The translations under genes and the position numbers were made by a program. The notes under the pieces are model-generated. The model searched no databases and was not told the origin of the DNA. It saw nothing but the letters and a program-made list of their open reading frames with translations. Below are positions 1-11,018 of a stretch of 64,000 nucleotides of DNA, piece by piece (within the stretch, counting starts at the first letter, position 1; each line of letters begins with the position of its first letter). This stretch comes from Jackrogersella multiformis (taxonomy: Eukaryota; Ascomycota; Sordariomycetes; Xylariales; Hypoxylaceae), in assembly GCA_902806575.1 (NCBI GenBank), contig CADCXD010000007.1, forward strand, positions 868,001 through 932,000, in the 5' to 3' direction.

Positions 1-3000
1 ACGAAGCTCCCAACTATAGAATTTTCAACTCCTAACATTGCCTCGAGGGATCATCTGCTCTTATAAGATGTGTTAAGAGATCGAAAAGGATGAGCAATGG
101 AAGACACACGTTTCCTCGAAGGTGACGGAGGATTTGTAAGGAAAACACCTGAAGGTTGTTGAAACCCCTCGGCTCTCTTGGCTGTTGAAGTCGAGGGTCA
201 CCAACTCAGAAATACAACCAACGTAAGGAACCCCTAAGATCCTATAGTATTTGATAATATTAGAAGTAGAAGCGCCGCAAGCCGAGTATTAGGAACTACT
301 AATAACGAGTGCCAAGGTGGGTATACCAACGAACCTATTTGTCGGTTATCCTGCAGGCAACTCGGCGCTCTAATTATGTAGAGGGATAGATTCCCGGTAC
401 CTTTGTTTGATCGATTTGGCTGGGATGGTGACAGTGTTGGTTGATGGAAGGCACATACAATTCTACTTAATATTAAACACAAAAGAACCGTTACGCTTGT
501 AACGGCAATTCCGAGCTTTTAGGTAGCCCGGGTCAGCACTTCAACACACTTGGTTCTTTTGAGACTTGTCCTATATACGCTCAAATCCATCTAAGCTACT
601 AGGGACCTAACAGTCTGGGGTCCCCGCCGACCCACCGAAGGGGAAAAGGGGGGTCCGTTGACTTCAGACCAGCAAACGAGGTGAGCGGGGGGGAAATCAG
701 TGCCTAGGTTTAGTGTTGAATTAGGGAAATCGATACGAAAACCCATGACTGCCAAGTAAGTGAACATGTGAATAGTTCAAACTCACACTTTGGGCAGTAT
801 TGGATGTTATTTCGGCAGATGGATAGTCCAATAGGTTCGTAGCTATAGTCAGACACGAGCACATATACGACTCGGAGAATATTTCAGGTTTCGGGTCACA
901 GCCGTGATGATCAACCGGTGTAGCTAGTTTTGCAGGGCGTTGTTAGTGACACGGTAGCCCTCTCGGGAACTTGTTTGAAGTAGCAAGGCGCATATATGAT
1001 CCTATCTGCGCCCCGTCCTCTCGACTTAGTTTGGCGCAATGTCCACTTAAGGGAATAAAGCAGCCTCGTCCGAGGTAGCGGCGAAGTAAGCAACCGCTCG
1101 GGGACAATGCGGCTCTCACCTATGACGAAGTAGGGGTCTTGATTAGCTCAAAGGCCAATAAGTGACGAGTGGTAATGTCAAGTAATGTCAGGATATGACA
1201 CAAAGTTTCGGCATGTAGGATAGGCTAGTTGCGGGTAGCCTATCGAAGAAGAGCATTGCAGACAGTTGTGCTACCGACGACGATGTCGTCAGTCTTCAAC
1301 CACTTGGAGTTATTGGAGATTTCTAATTACATCCTAGGTGTCTCTCTAGGTGTGTGGTTGCAATAGTCGGGTATAGTATAGACCATCAGAATCGCAAGTC
1401 GGACCGGATCTAGACCAGGCCGTAAGGACCTGCCTGACAAGCGAAGACCAGGAGTTTGGAATCCGACATTGGCGATGAGAGTATGGCAGGTAGTGTGGTT
1501 GGTACCTAGGTAGGTAGTGTAGTATAACGGGGTACAAAAACTGCCGAATTCTGATGACGAGAGAAATCGAAAAGTGGCTCTAGAGCATTAACCTAATCGA
1601 GCCATCGACAGGTTTCGCGAAGTGGGGACAATAGAGGATGAGAAATGTAAATTTCGGCAGATGTTGAAAAGCTGTGAGAGAGTTGGAGCGGATTTTGAAT
1701 GCGATTTTGCCGCGCCGAAAAAGAAAAGTGCCCACTGTAACCACGTGCGCTTTGCATATCTCAGATTAGGTAATACTGTACCTTCCTACCGGTACCTAAG
1801 TACCTAGATGAGTACAGCCAGCTCTACCCGCCTTACGTACTAAGAATCATCGGATTACTTCAAATGGAAAGCCCATGGGAAAGGCCTTCGTGCCTTCAAG
1901 GAATCCAACATATAATAACATTGGAAGTTAATGTTAATCGTAGGTTCCAAGGTTCATTATGGTCCATAGGTACTACCTACCTAAGGTAGGTAAGGTATCA
2001 TTGCCATGTACTAGATGTACTTACCTACCGTAACATCAAGCTTGAAGTTTGAATCGTTCCACTACATTGGAATCTCCTCCCTCTGGGTTCCATTCCCTAA
2101 GTTTCTTCTTCCATAGCCTAATACCTCCATCAATCCATCTTCGAGACCTGGTTATTTTGCTTCACAACTTAGCTGCATCTTAGAAATACCAAGATCTCCC
2201 ATACTTACATAAACGCTAAACGCCGTACCGCCCAGCTTCCATTAACGCGCGTCATGTCGTGATACCCACCGGATGCAGCTCATATTTTCCCGCCTTTTCC
2301 CAGAACGCGCACAAGGCGAACTAACGGTCCGGATACAGGCTCGCCTGCTTCACCGATCGCATTCCAGAGTTGTCGGCAGTCTATTCGGTGTGTTACTAGA
2401 TATATAAAAAAAATAACATGCGCCTCCGTATATTAACAAGGTGAGGGCTAGACTTTTTTTCCTTCCTTTGCTTCAACTCCATTGTCTCTCGCGTCTTCTC
2501 GATTTAGAAGGTTCCTAATATAGAACCTCTCACCAATCAACTAAGTTCATAAAAATAGTTTCATTGCCCAAGTCTGAACACCTGCTTTAAGACTGTATGA
2601 CCGTATGACCTTACGCGAGGCGACCTCAAGCAATTCTAGAGTGTCGGCAAATAAATCAAGCACGACAAACCTGAAAATAGCATACAGTAAGACTATCAAT
2701 TGTTATGAGAATTCATATAACGTAGGAGCTTTCTCGGTGAATCATAAGATTGAAGCTCGAGTTCTACAGTCTAACCTAAACGATGCAAGTTAAATGAAAT
2801 CTATAAAAAAAATGAAAAGAATAAAAAACTATAGGATTCGTCTAACTTATTTCATTATATAAATATATATTTCCTACATAATTTAACTAAAGACCTGTAA
2901 GTGAGAAAAGGAACCTTAATTTCTTAAGCTCCCTGAATCACTCTGTAGTAGTAAGACCTTAAGTTTTATCGCAATTTATATTGAACAGTTTATATGCGTT

Positions 3001-3568
3001 TGTATTGGAAGCACTCTCGATGACCCCCGCCTAATTTGAAGTACCATGTATAGAAAACCCGTTGAACCCTTTAAGGGGGGTTAATAACTATCTTGAAGTA
3101 AAAGTCATAAAAACCCCCATTTTCGATCATCAAGTTAAGACAGAAATGAGTACTGATATAAGCTTGCGTACCTAGTATAATAGATCTACACATGCAAAAT
3201 AAGATTTAGTGAATAAAATATGATAATTCAAAGCTATCATAAAATCCTTTCTATCTAGGTAGGTATTTACTAAGATTTAGTAGTGTCATTTCGTAACCTT
3301 CATCTCGCCCCTATTCCCCCCTATCCATCGGACTCTCACCTTGTGTCTTAAACAGATATTTTAACAGACACACAAAGCCAATTATAAATGACCGTGCAAT
3401 GAATCCTCCAAGTTCTAATTCTATCATAAGGAACGTTCTCTGTTTCCTCCATAAACCCCTCAACCTCACTCCACGAACCCAGCAGCAGCTCCCACCCCCC
3501 TTTCCACCTATCAACCATCAACCATCTCAACTCTCAAACCCCAACACAATCTACCCCGACGACGTGAC
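1..3568. other. gene-free 5' flank
   Basis: No open frame here has coding character; the longest are about 60-80 codons and several begin at non-ATG codons. The stretch holds copies of the TACCTAGGTA-type palindrome near 1500, 1785-1805, 1978-1995 and 3255, and becomes AT-rich between about 2,800 and 3,300. No tRNA, transposase or reverse-transcriptase signature was seen. It probably contains the downstream region of the secreted-protein gene at its right end. Confidence 0.6.
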
Positions 3569-4165
3569 CTAGCAAGTCCCCTGACAAGCCGTCATCGTCG
3601 GCGGCACGAGCACCGGCGTGCTGTTCCCCGCCAGCTCGTACGTGCACGCGCCGGCGCCGTCGCACTGGCCGCGGGCCAGGTTCTGGCCGGCGGCGAAGTG
3701 CGCCCGACCCTCGTACACCTTGTACCAGACGGCGCCCCAGCGGGAGACGTTGTAGTTGAGGGTGAGCGCGAGGTCGAAGCTGGGCGGGTCGAAGGCGGCG
3801 CCGGGCGCCACCTCCACGCTCCACACGCCGTACGAGGCCTCCGTCGTCTCGACGCACGCGCCGGCCAGGGCCCCGGAGCTGCTGCTACTATATCCTGCGG
3901 CGCTGCAGTTCGCCGCGCTCGGCTCGAAGGCGAGGTACCCGCCGCCCGAGGCGCCGGGCGCCGGGCCCGCCGCCACCGTGTTGGGGTTGTCGACGGCGAG
4001 CTCGATGTCGACGCTGCCGCCGCCGCCGCCGCCCTGCTGTGCCGCGGCCGTGGCCGTGATCCGCAGCGCGCCCACCTTCCAGGGGTCGAGCTGCCCGAGG
4101 AACGGGGTGTCGGACGAGGCCGCCGCCGCCAAGGTTGCCACTGCGAGGATTCCCAGGAGTTGCAT
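3569..4165 (-). CDS. small secreted protein, unknown function
   Basis: A single-exon frame of 198 residues. It opens with a signal peptide (MQLLGILAVATLAAAASS) followed by an alanine-, glycine- and serine-rich chain. There are about six cysteines, four of them in the C-terminal half, and the last residue is a cysteine (motif CQGTC). A Gly run near residues 45-51 and a Ser run near 94-98 look disordered. The middle contains NYNVSRWGAVWYKVYEGR, which has the aromatic character of a folded beta domain. The exon is much more GC-rich than its surroundings, as usual for fungal coding DNA. I do not recognise the family. Secretion is inferred from the leader; small size and Cys content would suit an apoplastic or effector-like protein, but nothing shows that directly. 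Confidence 0.72.
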   Translation of the reverse strand: MQLLGILAVATLAAAASSDTPFLGQLDPWKVGALRITATAAAQQGGGGGGSVDIELAVDNPNTVAAGPAPGASGGGYLAFEPSAANCSAAGYSSSSSGALAGACVETTEASYGVWSVEVAPGAAFDPPSFDLALTLNYNVSRWGAVWYKVYEGRAHFAAGQNLARGQCDGAGACTYELAGNSTPVLVPPTMTACQGTC

Positions 4166-5044
4166 CTTGGACGTAGTACTTAGGGGGTAGGTAGGTATGT
4201 TGTCGGAATTTGTATGTTTGAAGCTGGCAAGAGGTTATCGTAGGTATTAGCTCGTGCTACTTTGTACCATGTGCTAATTCGATGTGCGAGCTGACGATGT
4301 GTCCAGAAATGCAGGCTTCCGTGCCATGGCTTTAAGTACGATTGCAGGCCGCTCCGACTTCGAATAACTCAAGCTCGTATACGCACGCAAGAATATTACT
4401 TAGGTACACAGAAAAAGGTTGCCATGGTGTCACCAGGTAACGTTAGACCAGAGTAATTAGGTATCACCAGTTAAAAGTAGAGTTTCCTCCGTCCCGACTG
4501 CCTGGATCGTAAATACGAAGCTTTCAGCTAACGCAAGGGCCCGGAAGGATCTCGTCGTGCTATGATACGTACCAGGTCTCGGAAAGGGGCTCCGGCTAAA
4601 TGTGAGTAGCTTTTCGTGCTTCGACATATGGCCCAACGAGTCACTTATTGGCTGGGCTTATTAAGTGAGATGCATTTTGAAAGGCAGTAGTCGCCTTATT
4701 TTCTCGTTTACCTCACGGATTTCGCATGGCCTTGCATCTACGTTGCTGTCGTGGCTGTACTAGCTATGGCTCAATGGTACGTTGCAAGCCCATCCACAAA
4801 CATCCATGGATGCAGGTTCTTTTACGTGCGGCTATAAACCTAAGTATAAACTTAAAATTACGTACCTAGGCCTCAAGCTTAGGTACGTAAAGCTCATGAT
4901 TGGACGAATGTCAACGTATGATAGGGTGTTAATGGATCCGACTAACAGGAAGCTTAACCCTAGCTCCAGTATCGCGACGTCACTCGGATACACAACACAG
5001 CCAAAACGAAACCGAAAATGGGGATAACGAAGGAAGAAAAAGAT
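4166..5044. other. intergenic region upstream of the secreted-protein gene
   Basis: The region contains the promoter side of the minus-strand secreted-protein gene and the flank of tRNA-Tyr. Short frames here lack coding character. An A run at 5036-5041 reads as a T run on the minus strand just after tRNA-Tyr and would serve as its Pol III terminator. TACCTAGG-type motifs occur near 4397 and 4862-4887. Confidence 0.5.
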
Positions 5045-5135
5045 TCCCTCGGACCGGAATCGAACCGGTGACTTTTCGATAAACAATCTTGTTACAATTA
5101 CAGTCGAACGCCATAACCAACTAGACTACCAAGGG
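5045..5135 (-). tRNA. tRNA-Tyr(GTA) with a 17-nt intron
   Basis: On the minus strand the seven-base-pair acceptor is CCCTTGG with CCGAGGG and discriminator A. The D arm has TAGTCTAGTTGG (A box), and the T arm is ACCGG-TTCGATT-CCGGT (B box). The anticodon stem is TTCGA/TCGAA. The loop begins CTGTAA, placing anticodon GTA at 5099-5101 (plus-strand TAC). A 17-nt intron (5081-5097) follows position 37, the canonical site cut by tRNA endonuclease; nuclear tRNA-Tyr genes in fungi regularly carry such an intron. Removing it restores a seven-base loop. Confidence 0.93.
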
Positions 5136-5315
5136 TTTAATTGTTAATTTTTTCCCCTCTTAGTTTGCCTCAAGTATGGAAGCTGCCAACTAGAACAGTG
5201 CAGTTTAGGCGACAAGTGGGGAAGTGATAAAGAGCATTGTCTGTGTACTTATGAAATCGAATTCAAACAGATACTTGCCTAGGTACCTAGGTACCTAGTT
5301 ATGCTCAGATATATT

Positions 5316-7081
5316 TTAAGCAGTGCCATTAAATACACTGTCGAGGAGCTCGGCATCCTTGAGCAGTTGCTTATCTCCTAGTCGTGGGCCAACAATCTGC
5401 AAAGCTACAGGCGCCCCTTTGAAAAGCTCCGGGTAATCTAGAGTGTCTCATGTCAGCATCTAAATATTGACCTCGTATGCTGGGGTCTGCGTACACATAT
5501 CCTGGTTCTGCTGGTCGGCTACGTGCCTAGGCTTGAATTCGGTATCAACAGGGTCGAGAACCGGGTCGGCATGCGTGAATGGTACGATGATGGCAGGATA
5601 CTAAAATAATAATGTTAGAAACTCGGTTGAACAACTCACTCGTTAATATGCGAAACCCTTACGTCGACAACGTTCCAGGCCACCGTATAGATATCGCTAG
5701 TCCAATCGCCAGGCAGTACGGCCGTATGAGGACCGGCAGGCGCCAGGACCACATCACAACCCACTCTCTGCCACTCGTCCAGAATATCCTTCTGAACTTG
5801 GCCCTTCTTCGTATTCCACTGCCACGTCTCCTCCTGGCTCTTCGGCAGGATATCCCAGAACCCGATCTTCTTGACGCTCGGGACGACCGGCTCGCCCGAC
5901 TTGGCGAACTCTTGCTTCGGGTACGAGAGCCCGTCCAGCGTGAACAGCTGCTCCGAGATGTCGCGGATGCCGATGAAGTCGGGCGGGTTGAAGTCCCGGA
6001 TCTCGAACCCGGCGGCTGCCAGCTTGGCCACCGCTTCTCGCATGGCCCGGCGCACCGGTGGGTGAGGCGTAAGCCCGGATGCGTATATGACGCCGACGAC
6101 AGGCTTCCGCGGAGCCGTCGCGTCGAACTCCATGATGTTTGGTATAACCGCGGGGTCGAAGTTCCAAGGCTTCGCGGCCCTGACTATGCGGGTGAAAAGA
6201 ACAAGGTCCCGCACCGAATGTCCTAGAGCACCTGTAACGGCTGGGATCCCCGTGTTGGAGCCGGTCCAGCCGGAGTAGGAATACCCGATCATAGGGATGA
6301 CCCCGAAACTTGGCTTGTACCCATAGACGCCATTGCACGCCGCCGGTATTCGTACCGACCCGCCGACATCCGTTCCGACACCGAGAGCACTGCATCGGAA
6401 AGCCTGGCTTGCGCCCTCGCCGCCGCTGCTTCCGCCAGAAGTTAAGCGAGAGTTCACAGGGTTCTTAGAGCGCCCAAATACGTTGTTGTCACTCTCCGCG
6501 ACTAGCATCGTCTGGGGGACGTTTGTCTTGGAAATAATTACTGCTCCAGCTGCTTGCAGGAGTTCTGGCAATGGCGATGTGCGGTCGGCTGGTTGGAAGA
6601 CTCGGGACATGTATCCGTTAGTGGAGTCGTACCCCTTGAAGTGAAAGCACTCTTTGAAAGTCATGGGAATCCCATGGAGTGGGCCGACGACTTTGCCGGT
6701 GGTCTTGAAAATGCCATCCAGTTCCTTAGCCCTCTCTATCGCATCTGCGAACATGATTTCCGTCAACATATTGCAGAGCTGATGTCCAACTGCAGCACGT
6801 TTACAAAACGCTGTGACGACCTCCACGGCCGTGAATTTTCCCTCGGCGATGGCAGCGGCCAGCGAAGTTGCATCATACTCCTCGCTGGTAATTGCCAACT
6901 CGGCCGGAGACAAGATCCCGCATGACTTGCCAAACGGCCGGAGGTCAATCGTGTCCTCCGACGGGAAGTCTTCTTTCTTCAACCTCCATTCTGCTGGTAT
7001 TCTTGAATCCTGCTCTGCCTTCTTCGCCACCTGTAGTTCTTGCCAGGACTTCCTAGCCCGCGATTCGGTATTCTCGCCCAT
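5316..7081 (-). CDS. amidase (amidase-signature family, acetamidase-like)
   Basis: Three exons (7081-5663, 5600-5495, 5437-5316) encode 548 residues, the usual length for fungal acetamidase/general amidases. The amidase-signature Ser-Ser-Lys triad is visible: Lys143 in MTFKECF, the cis-Ser at about 218 in SGGSSGGEGA, and the nucleophile Ser242 in DVGGSVRIPA. The last exon ends with the conserved FKGAPVALQIVGPRLGDKQL. Both introns (62 and 57 nt) keep phase and join family-like sequence (NVVD|YPAIIVPF and DM-Y-YPELF). The family hydrolyses carboxamides to acid plus ammonia; no targeting signal is seen, so it is presumably cytosolic. The closest functional analogy is AmdS-type nitrogen scavenging, and a permease gene lies upstream in divergent orientation. 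Substrate cannot be read from sequence. Confidence 0.93.
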
Positions 7082-7171
7082 TTTCGAGCATCAGGGTGTC
7101 TAAGGTAGACATCTCGTGGAAGATATCAAGACTGAAGGATTCTCAAATAGGTGTGCTCCCCTCACGAGGGC

Positions 7172-7591
7172 CTACAGTAGCAGTGGCCTTGAGAACCATA
7201 CCTGCATCTCGTAAGAGTGGGGTTCGAAGCGGCGTTGATATCCGAAGAGTTGGAGATGAGGAGACTTGACCTGGGCTGCCTGGGACATAATATCATGGTA
7301 CCTATTATGCCCTCTAAACTTACGTAATAGTCGGAATCCTGTCTCTACTACATCCACCATATGCGAGATTATCGGATAATCTATGCCAAGAAATCCTTCT
7401 GTAGCATCTTTTGCTCCTCTCCCCACCTTGACGTTGCATTCGATAGGAGGATGCATGGTGATCTTAGGTAAACCTTGGAATCGGGTACTGCCTATCTGGC
7501 GAACTACATCCTCGCCAATGCTTTTATCTACGGATTTAAGCTTCCGTATATGGTTTTCGAGGTTGATAGATACTATGCTAGGTATAAGATA
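7172..7591 (-). pseudogene. unidentified coding-like open frame, possible gene remnant
   Basis: A minus-strand frame stays open for about 139 codons, from just after a TAA at 7592-7594 to 7172, with its first ATG only at 7456. The residues look protein-like (for example RQIGSTRFQGLPKITMHPP and GIDYPIISHMVDVVETGF), with charged and hydrophobic patterning unlike random AT-rich DNA. A possible splice donor (CAG|GTATGG) occurs at about 7201, so the tail after EMQ may be intronic. No start-codon exon was found in the gap up to the permease gene. I do not recognise the family. It could be an internal exon of a decayed gene, or a real gene whose other exons I cannot find. Confidence 0.35.
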
Positions 7592-7860
7592 TTAGATATA
7601 TATTTTTGTATGAATTACATATGATATTAGTAAACCGCTTCAATGTGAATCCCCCCGCATATAATTGATAATGCATGTGGAGCAGCGACGTCTGCATCAT
7701 GGCGGATGCAGCAAGGATCTTATCATGCTAATCAGATATAGATTCCTTGGTAAAAGAGTGGTGGTATGATAGAGAAGACATTTAACATGCTCATTACCAT
7801 CTTTTAAACCTCAAGAATCACATCTTTCCCCTAAGATTCGCTCTTCACGTGACCGCAAAT

Positions 7861-9727
7861 ATGTCCGAGAAGAATGATGTCCCGATTTCTAAGAGCCCGG
7901 TCGACACCGACACCGAGCAAGGAACCGGCTCCGTTTTACCAAAGCAGAATGCGTTACAGCGTCTAATCCACCGGCGGAATGATCTTAATGAATTGGGCAA
8001 GGATATGCTACAGAAATCGCTTCAATATGACAGGGCCCAACTCGAAGCGGACGCTATCAAAGTCCGATGGAAGTTAGATCTTCTGGTGCTTCCGATGGTA
8101 TGATATCTAAGATCGACGCCTTATATATTGTGAGAGAACTGTTCCTAACAGAAGGTTATTCGTGAAGATGATGACTACCTACATGTTGTCATTTCTCGAT
8201 AAGCAGACGTATGATTTTCCCTACGAATTCGTTGACAATGGACTCTAATAATGATCTTGTACAGTCTGAACTACGCGAATGCGTATGGCTTGCAGCAGGA
8301 TACAAATATGGCAGGTAACGATTACTCTTGGGTCGCATCGGCCTTGTACTTTGGCTGGCTCTGTACGTGACAATTCTCGAATCCCGGTATACTAAGTGCT
8401 AAGCTGATTCCATGTATGAAGGCGGAGCTTGGCCGTGGAACCTGTTGCTACAACGTGTTGCCATCGGTAAATTGGTCGGCGGCATGCTGTTCGTCTGGGG
8501 ACTCGTCTGCATGCTACAAGCGACAGTATTCAACTTCGCCGGCTTCTTTGTTGTTCGCTTCTTCCTAGGCATGCTCGAGGCCTGCGTCTCGCCCGCGTGG
8601 GTGATCCTAACTTCGATGCTTTGGACTAGAAAGGAGCAGACTTTCCGTAGTTCCATTTGGCTGTGTACGAACGGTGTCTCGAACATCATAGGAGCACTCC
8701 TTGCCTATGCGTCAGGTGTTGCTGAAGGTCTAACAATAGCTCAATGGAAGCTGATATTCTTGGTAAATCTCCCATATCGAAATTCCGTAACAGGGGCTAA
8801 CTCGGACAACCTACATGTAGATAGTTGGTGCTCTTACCTTCTTGTGGGGGTTTGTCATCTTGCTCTACCTCCCTGACGGACCGCATAATGGGAAGATGTT
8901 AACGGAATACGAACGTATTGTTGCCGTCTGGAGAGTCTCCGAGAACCAGATAGGTCTTAAGGATGCAACAATCAGGCCATATCAGATCAAAGAGGCAGTA
9001 CTGGACGGGAAATGTTACTTGTTATGGATGACCGGGATGGCTCTCGGACTCCTTAATGGCGCGGTGACCAATTTCATGTCAGCCATCATCAGGGGCTTCA
9101 ATTTTGATGCACTTAGAGCGTCTTTACTGCAAGCTCCAGGGGTGCGTTCGAAGTCGTCTTCTGTCTTCTGCTAGGGCGGTTCTCACAGTTCCCGAACATG
9201 GTCGGCGTTTCTATCATCCTGGGATGCTTACCTGGTATGGTTGGTCTTATCGGCATCCTTACCATTAACATCGAGCACCGGTATGCCCTTGTGGCTATGT
9301 GTTGGTTGCAAAATGTGATTGGGTCGCCCATTGTTTTGAACTGGACGGTCCCCGGCCTCAACGTAGCCGGACATACCAAGAGAAGCACGGTCATTGGGAT
9401 TTATTTCGTCTGTTTCGTCGTTGGGAAGTAAGTTCAAATATAGGAGCTGCAGAGAGATCATATACTAACAATAATGATCGTAGCATCATCGGCCCTCACC
9501 TCTTCCTATCTAGCGAGGTACCAAGGTATCCCACGGCGATTAAAGGACTCTTGGGTACATATTGCGCAGTGATACTGCTCCAGGGACTATATACCCTATG
9601 GTGTTGGGTTGATAATAGGGAGCGCGACCAACGAGGTCTACGTGCCGCGGGAGTAGAAGAGGAGTTGCTAGAGGGCTTCGAGGATCTGACCGACAAGCAG
9701 AACAAGCATTTCCGATATACGCTTTGA
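7861..9727 (+). pseudogene. MFS permease (anion:cation symporter, Dal5/allantoate-permease-like), frameshifted
   Basis: Six exons can be built (7861-8097, 8168-8208, 8265-8362, 8422-8762, 8821-9427, 9484-9727). The layout matches the Dal5/Tna1 group: a hydrophilic N-terminus, KVRWKLDLLVLP, SFLDKQTLNYANAYG, LLQRVAIGK, FFLGMLEACVSPAW, and a C-terminus with GLRAAGVEEELLEG. All junction phases agree except inside exon 5. There a run of four G (9139-9142) should be five to continue QAPG into AFEVVFCLLLGRFSQFPNM. The shortfall of exactly one base moves the frame and creates a stop near 9172. With that base the protein would be about 522 residues with 12 membrane segments. These carriers import small nitrogenous anions (allantoate, ureidosuccinate, nicotinate-like) at the plasma membrane. 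Either the gene is inactivated or the homopolymer was miscalled. Confidence 0.82.
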
Positions 9728-11018
9728 TCGTAGTAGAGGAGAAGGGTAAGCAGGAAAAGCTAGATACCTAGGTGCGTATATACTGAACCAAGACATTTGA
9801 GGGATATCCTAGTTCAATCAAAGCGGAAAATATCGAAATCGTAAAATCGTATAACATGAACGATGGTGGTTGCGAACAGTTTGAGATGAGAAGGTTTAAA
9901 TTTGAATATGTTGAGCTAGGCACATATGCTTTAGGTGCTTAGGACAGTATGACCTCATTTATAATCCTATTCGAATAGGAGGCAGCTCGCACCTGCAGCA
10001 GCACAATTCAGCACCTACCACCTGGGCAGTTTCCCATTCTCCCGTAGGTACCTAAGTACCCAAGTACGTACGACAGAATCCCCACACCGCCCAGAAGCCC
10101 CACAGCCCTCACCTTAAAAGCCGATCTTCCAACTCCCAAATTAATTCGTCTCTTTTCTCTTGTCAAACTTACCTTGAGAAGTCAACGCGAGCTCAAAAAT
10201 TCGCGGTGACGGGACCGGCCGCCTGCATCGCACATCGCGGAGCGGGCTTGTCCCTTGGCGATGCTTCTGGCATTTCGATTCTTGTAATTTTTGTTGTCTT
10301 ACGACATTTTTCTTTTCTTTTCGTTGCGCTCACCGCTGCTTGTGGTGACGTGAGGAAGATGGGCTACCTACCAATCGTGTCGGCTATGGACCGCCTGGCT
10401 GCTGGTCATAGGTAGCTGACTCTACTGCGCCTGCACATTATCTTTTCGAAGTAGTTACGTCGTTTCTATGTATCGTATATAGAAAGTAAATTATTGGAAG
10501 GCATCGCTTGCTAGTACGTCTCACGATAGCTTCACGCATAGCTCTCCTAGTAGACAACCCCACCATACCTACATCATACTCGCATTCATAGTGGGTTAAT
10601 TCATTATATGCCACTGATTGGCCAATCAGTAAGCACCAAACAAAACTTAACCCCGAGCTTCGGCGACAACACCTCGACACCGGAATCCTATCGCATGCAG
10701 GTTGCCTACCGCATTACCTTATATGTACAACCAAGACATCGCTATTTTCCATCAAGATGTTCGAGTATACGAATTATCGTTTTGGGGAAGCATAAACACT
10801 AGTCAAGCCTAGGAAGATTCTGTCGACTTCGTCTTGAGCTGTAGTCTCGAACCGTCGAGAGCGATGTCCGACCCCAGCTCGGTGTTATACTCCGCAAGCT
10901 AAGCATAGCACGATTCGACCCATAAACCTGTTTCGAAGGTAGTTATATATATTCTTTTCCTTCCCTTTCTTTTTTTCTCTTCTTTCGCTTCCCTAACCAA
11001 GCATCCAGAGCCAACAAC
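9728..11018. other. intergenic region between two MFS genes
   Basis: No coding frame is supported. Palindromic motif copies lie at about 9765 and 10046-10066. From 10,930 to 11,010 there is a C/T-rich leader (ctttcccttcccttt-type tracts) immediately before the next ATG, typical of fungal promoters and 5' leaders. A possible promoter for the downstream transporter lies here. Confidence 0.45.

Noticed and set aside
3698..4190. Two plus-strand open frames of 144 and 161 codons
   Set aside because: They are antisense shadows of the GC-rich secreted-protein exon; repetitive Arg/Ala/Gly composition and no start context.
5438..5471. A 34-nt version of the amidase second intron
   Set aside because: It is too short for this genome and gives the wrong phase; the 57-nt version with donor GTACGC joins family-like sequence in frame.
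5612..6226. Plus-strand frame of 204 codons opposite the amidase
   Set aside because: It lies entirely opposite a conserved amidase exon and lacks domain-like sequence.
9142..9174. A 33-nt GT..TAG intron as an explanation of the permease frameshift
   Set aside because: Its length is a multiple of three, so removing it does not restore the frame, and it would delete conserved residues.
10840..10925. Possible 5S rRNA-like sequence (gatgtccgaccccagctcggtg)
   Set aside because: It does not follow the 5S helix pattern or internal control regions as far as I can align it.
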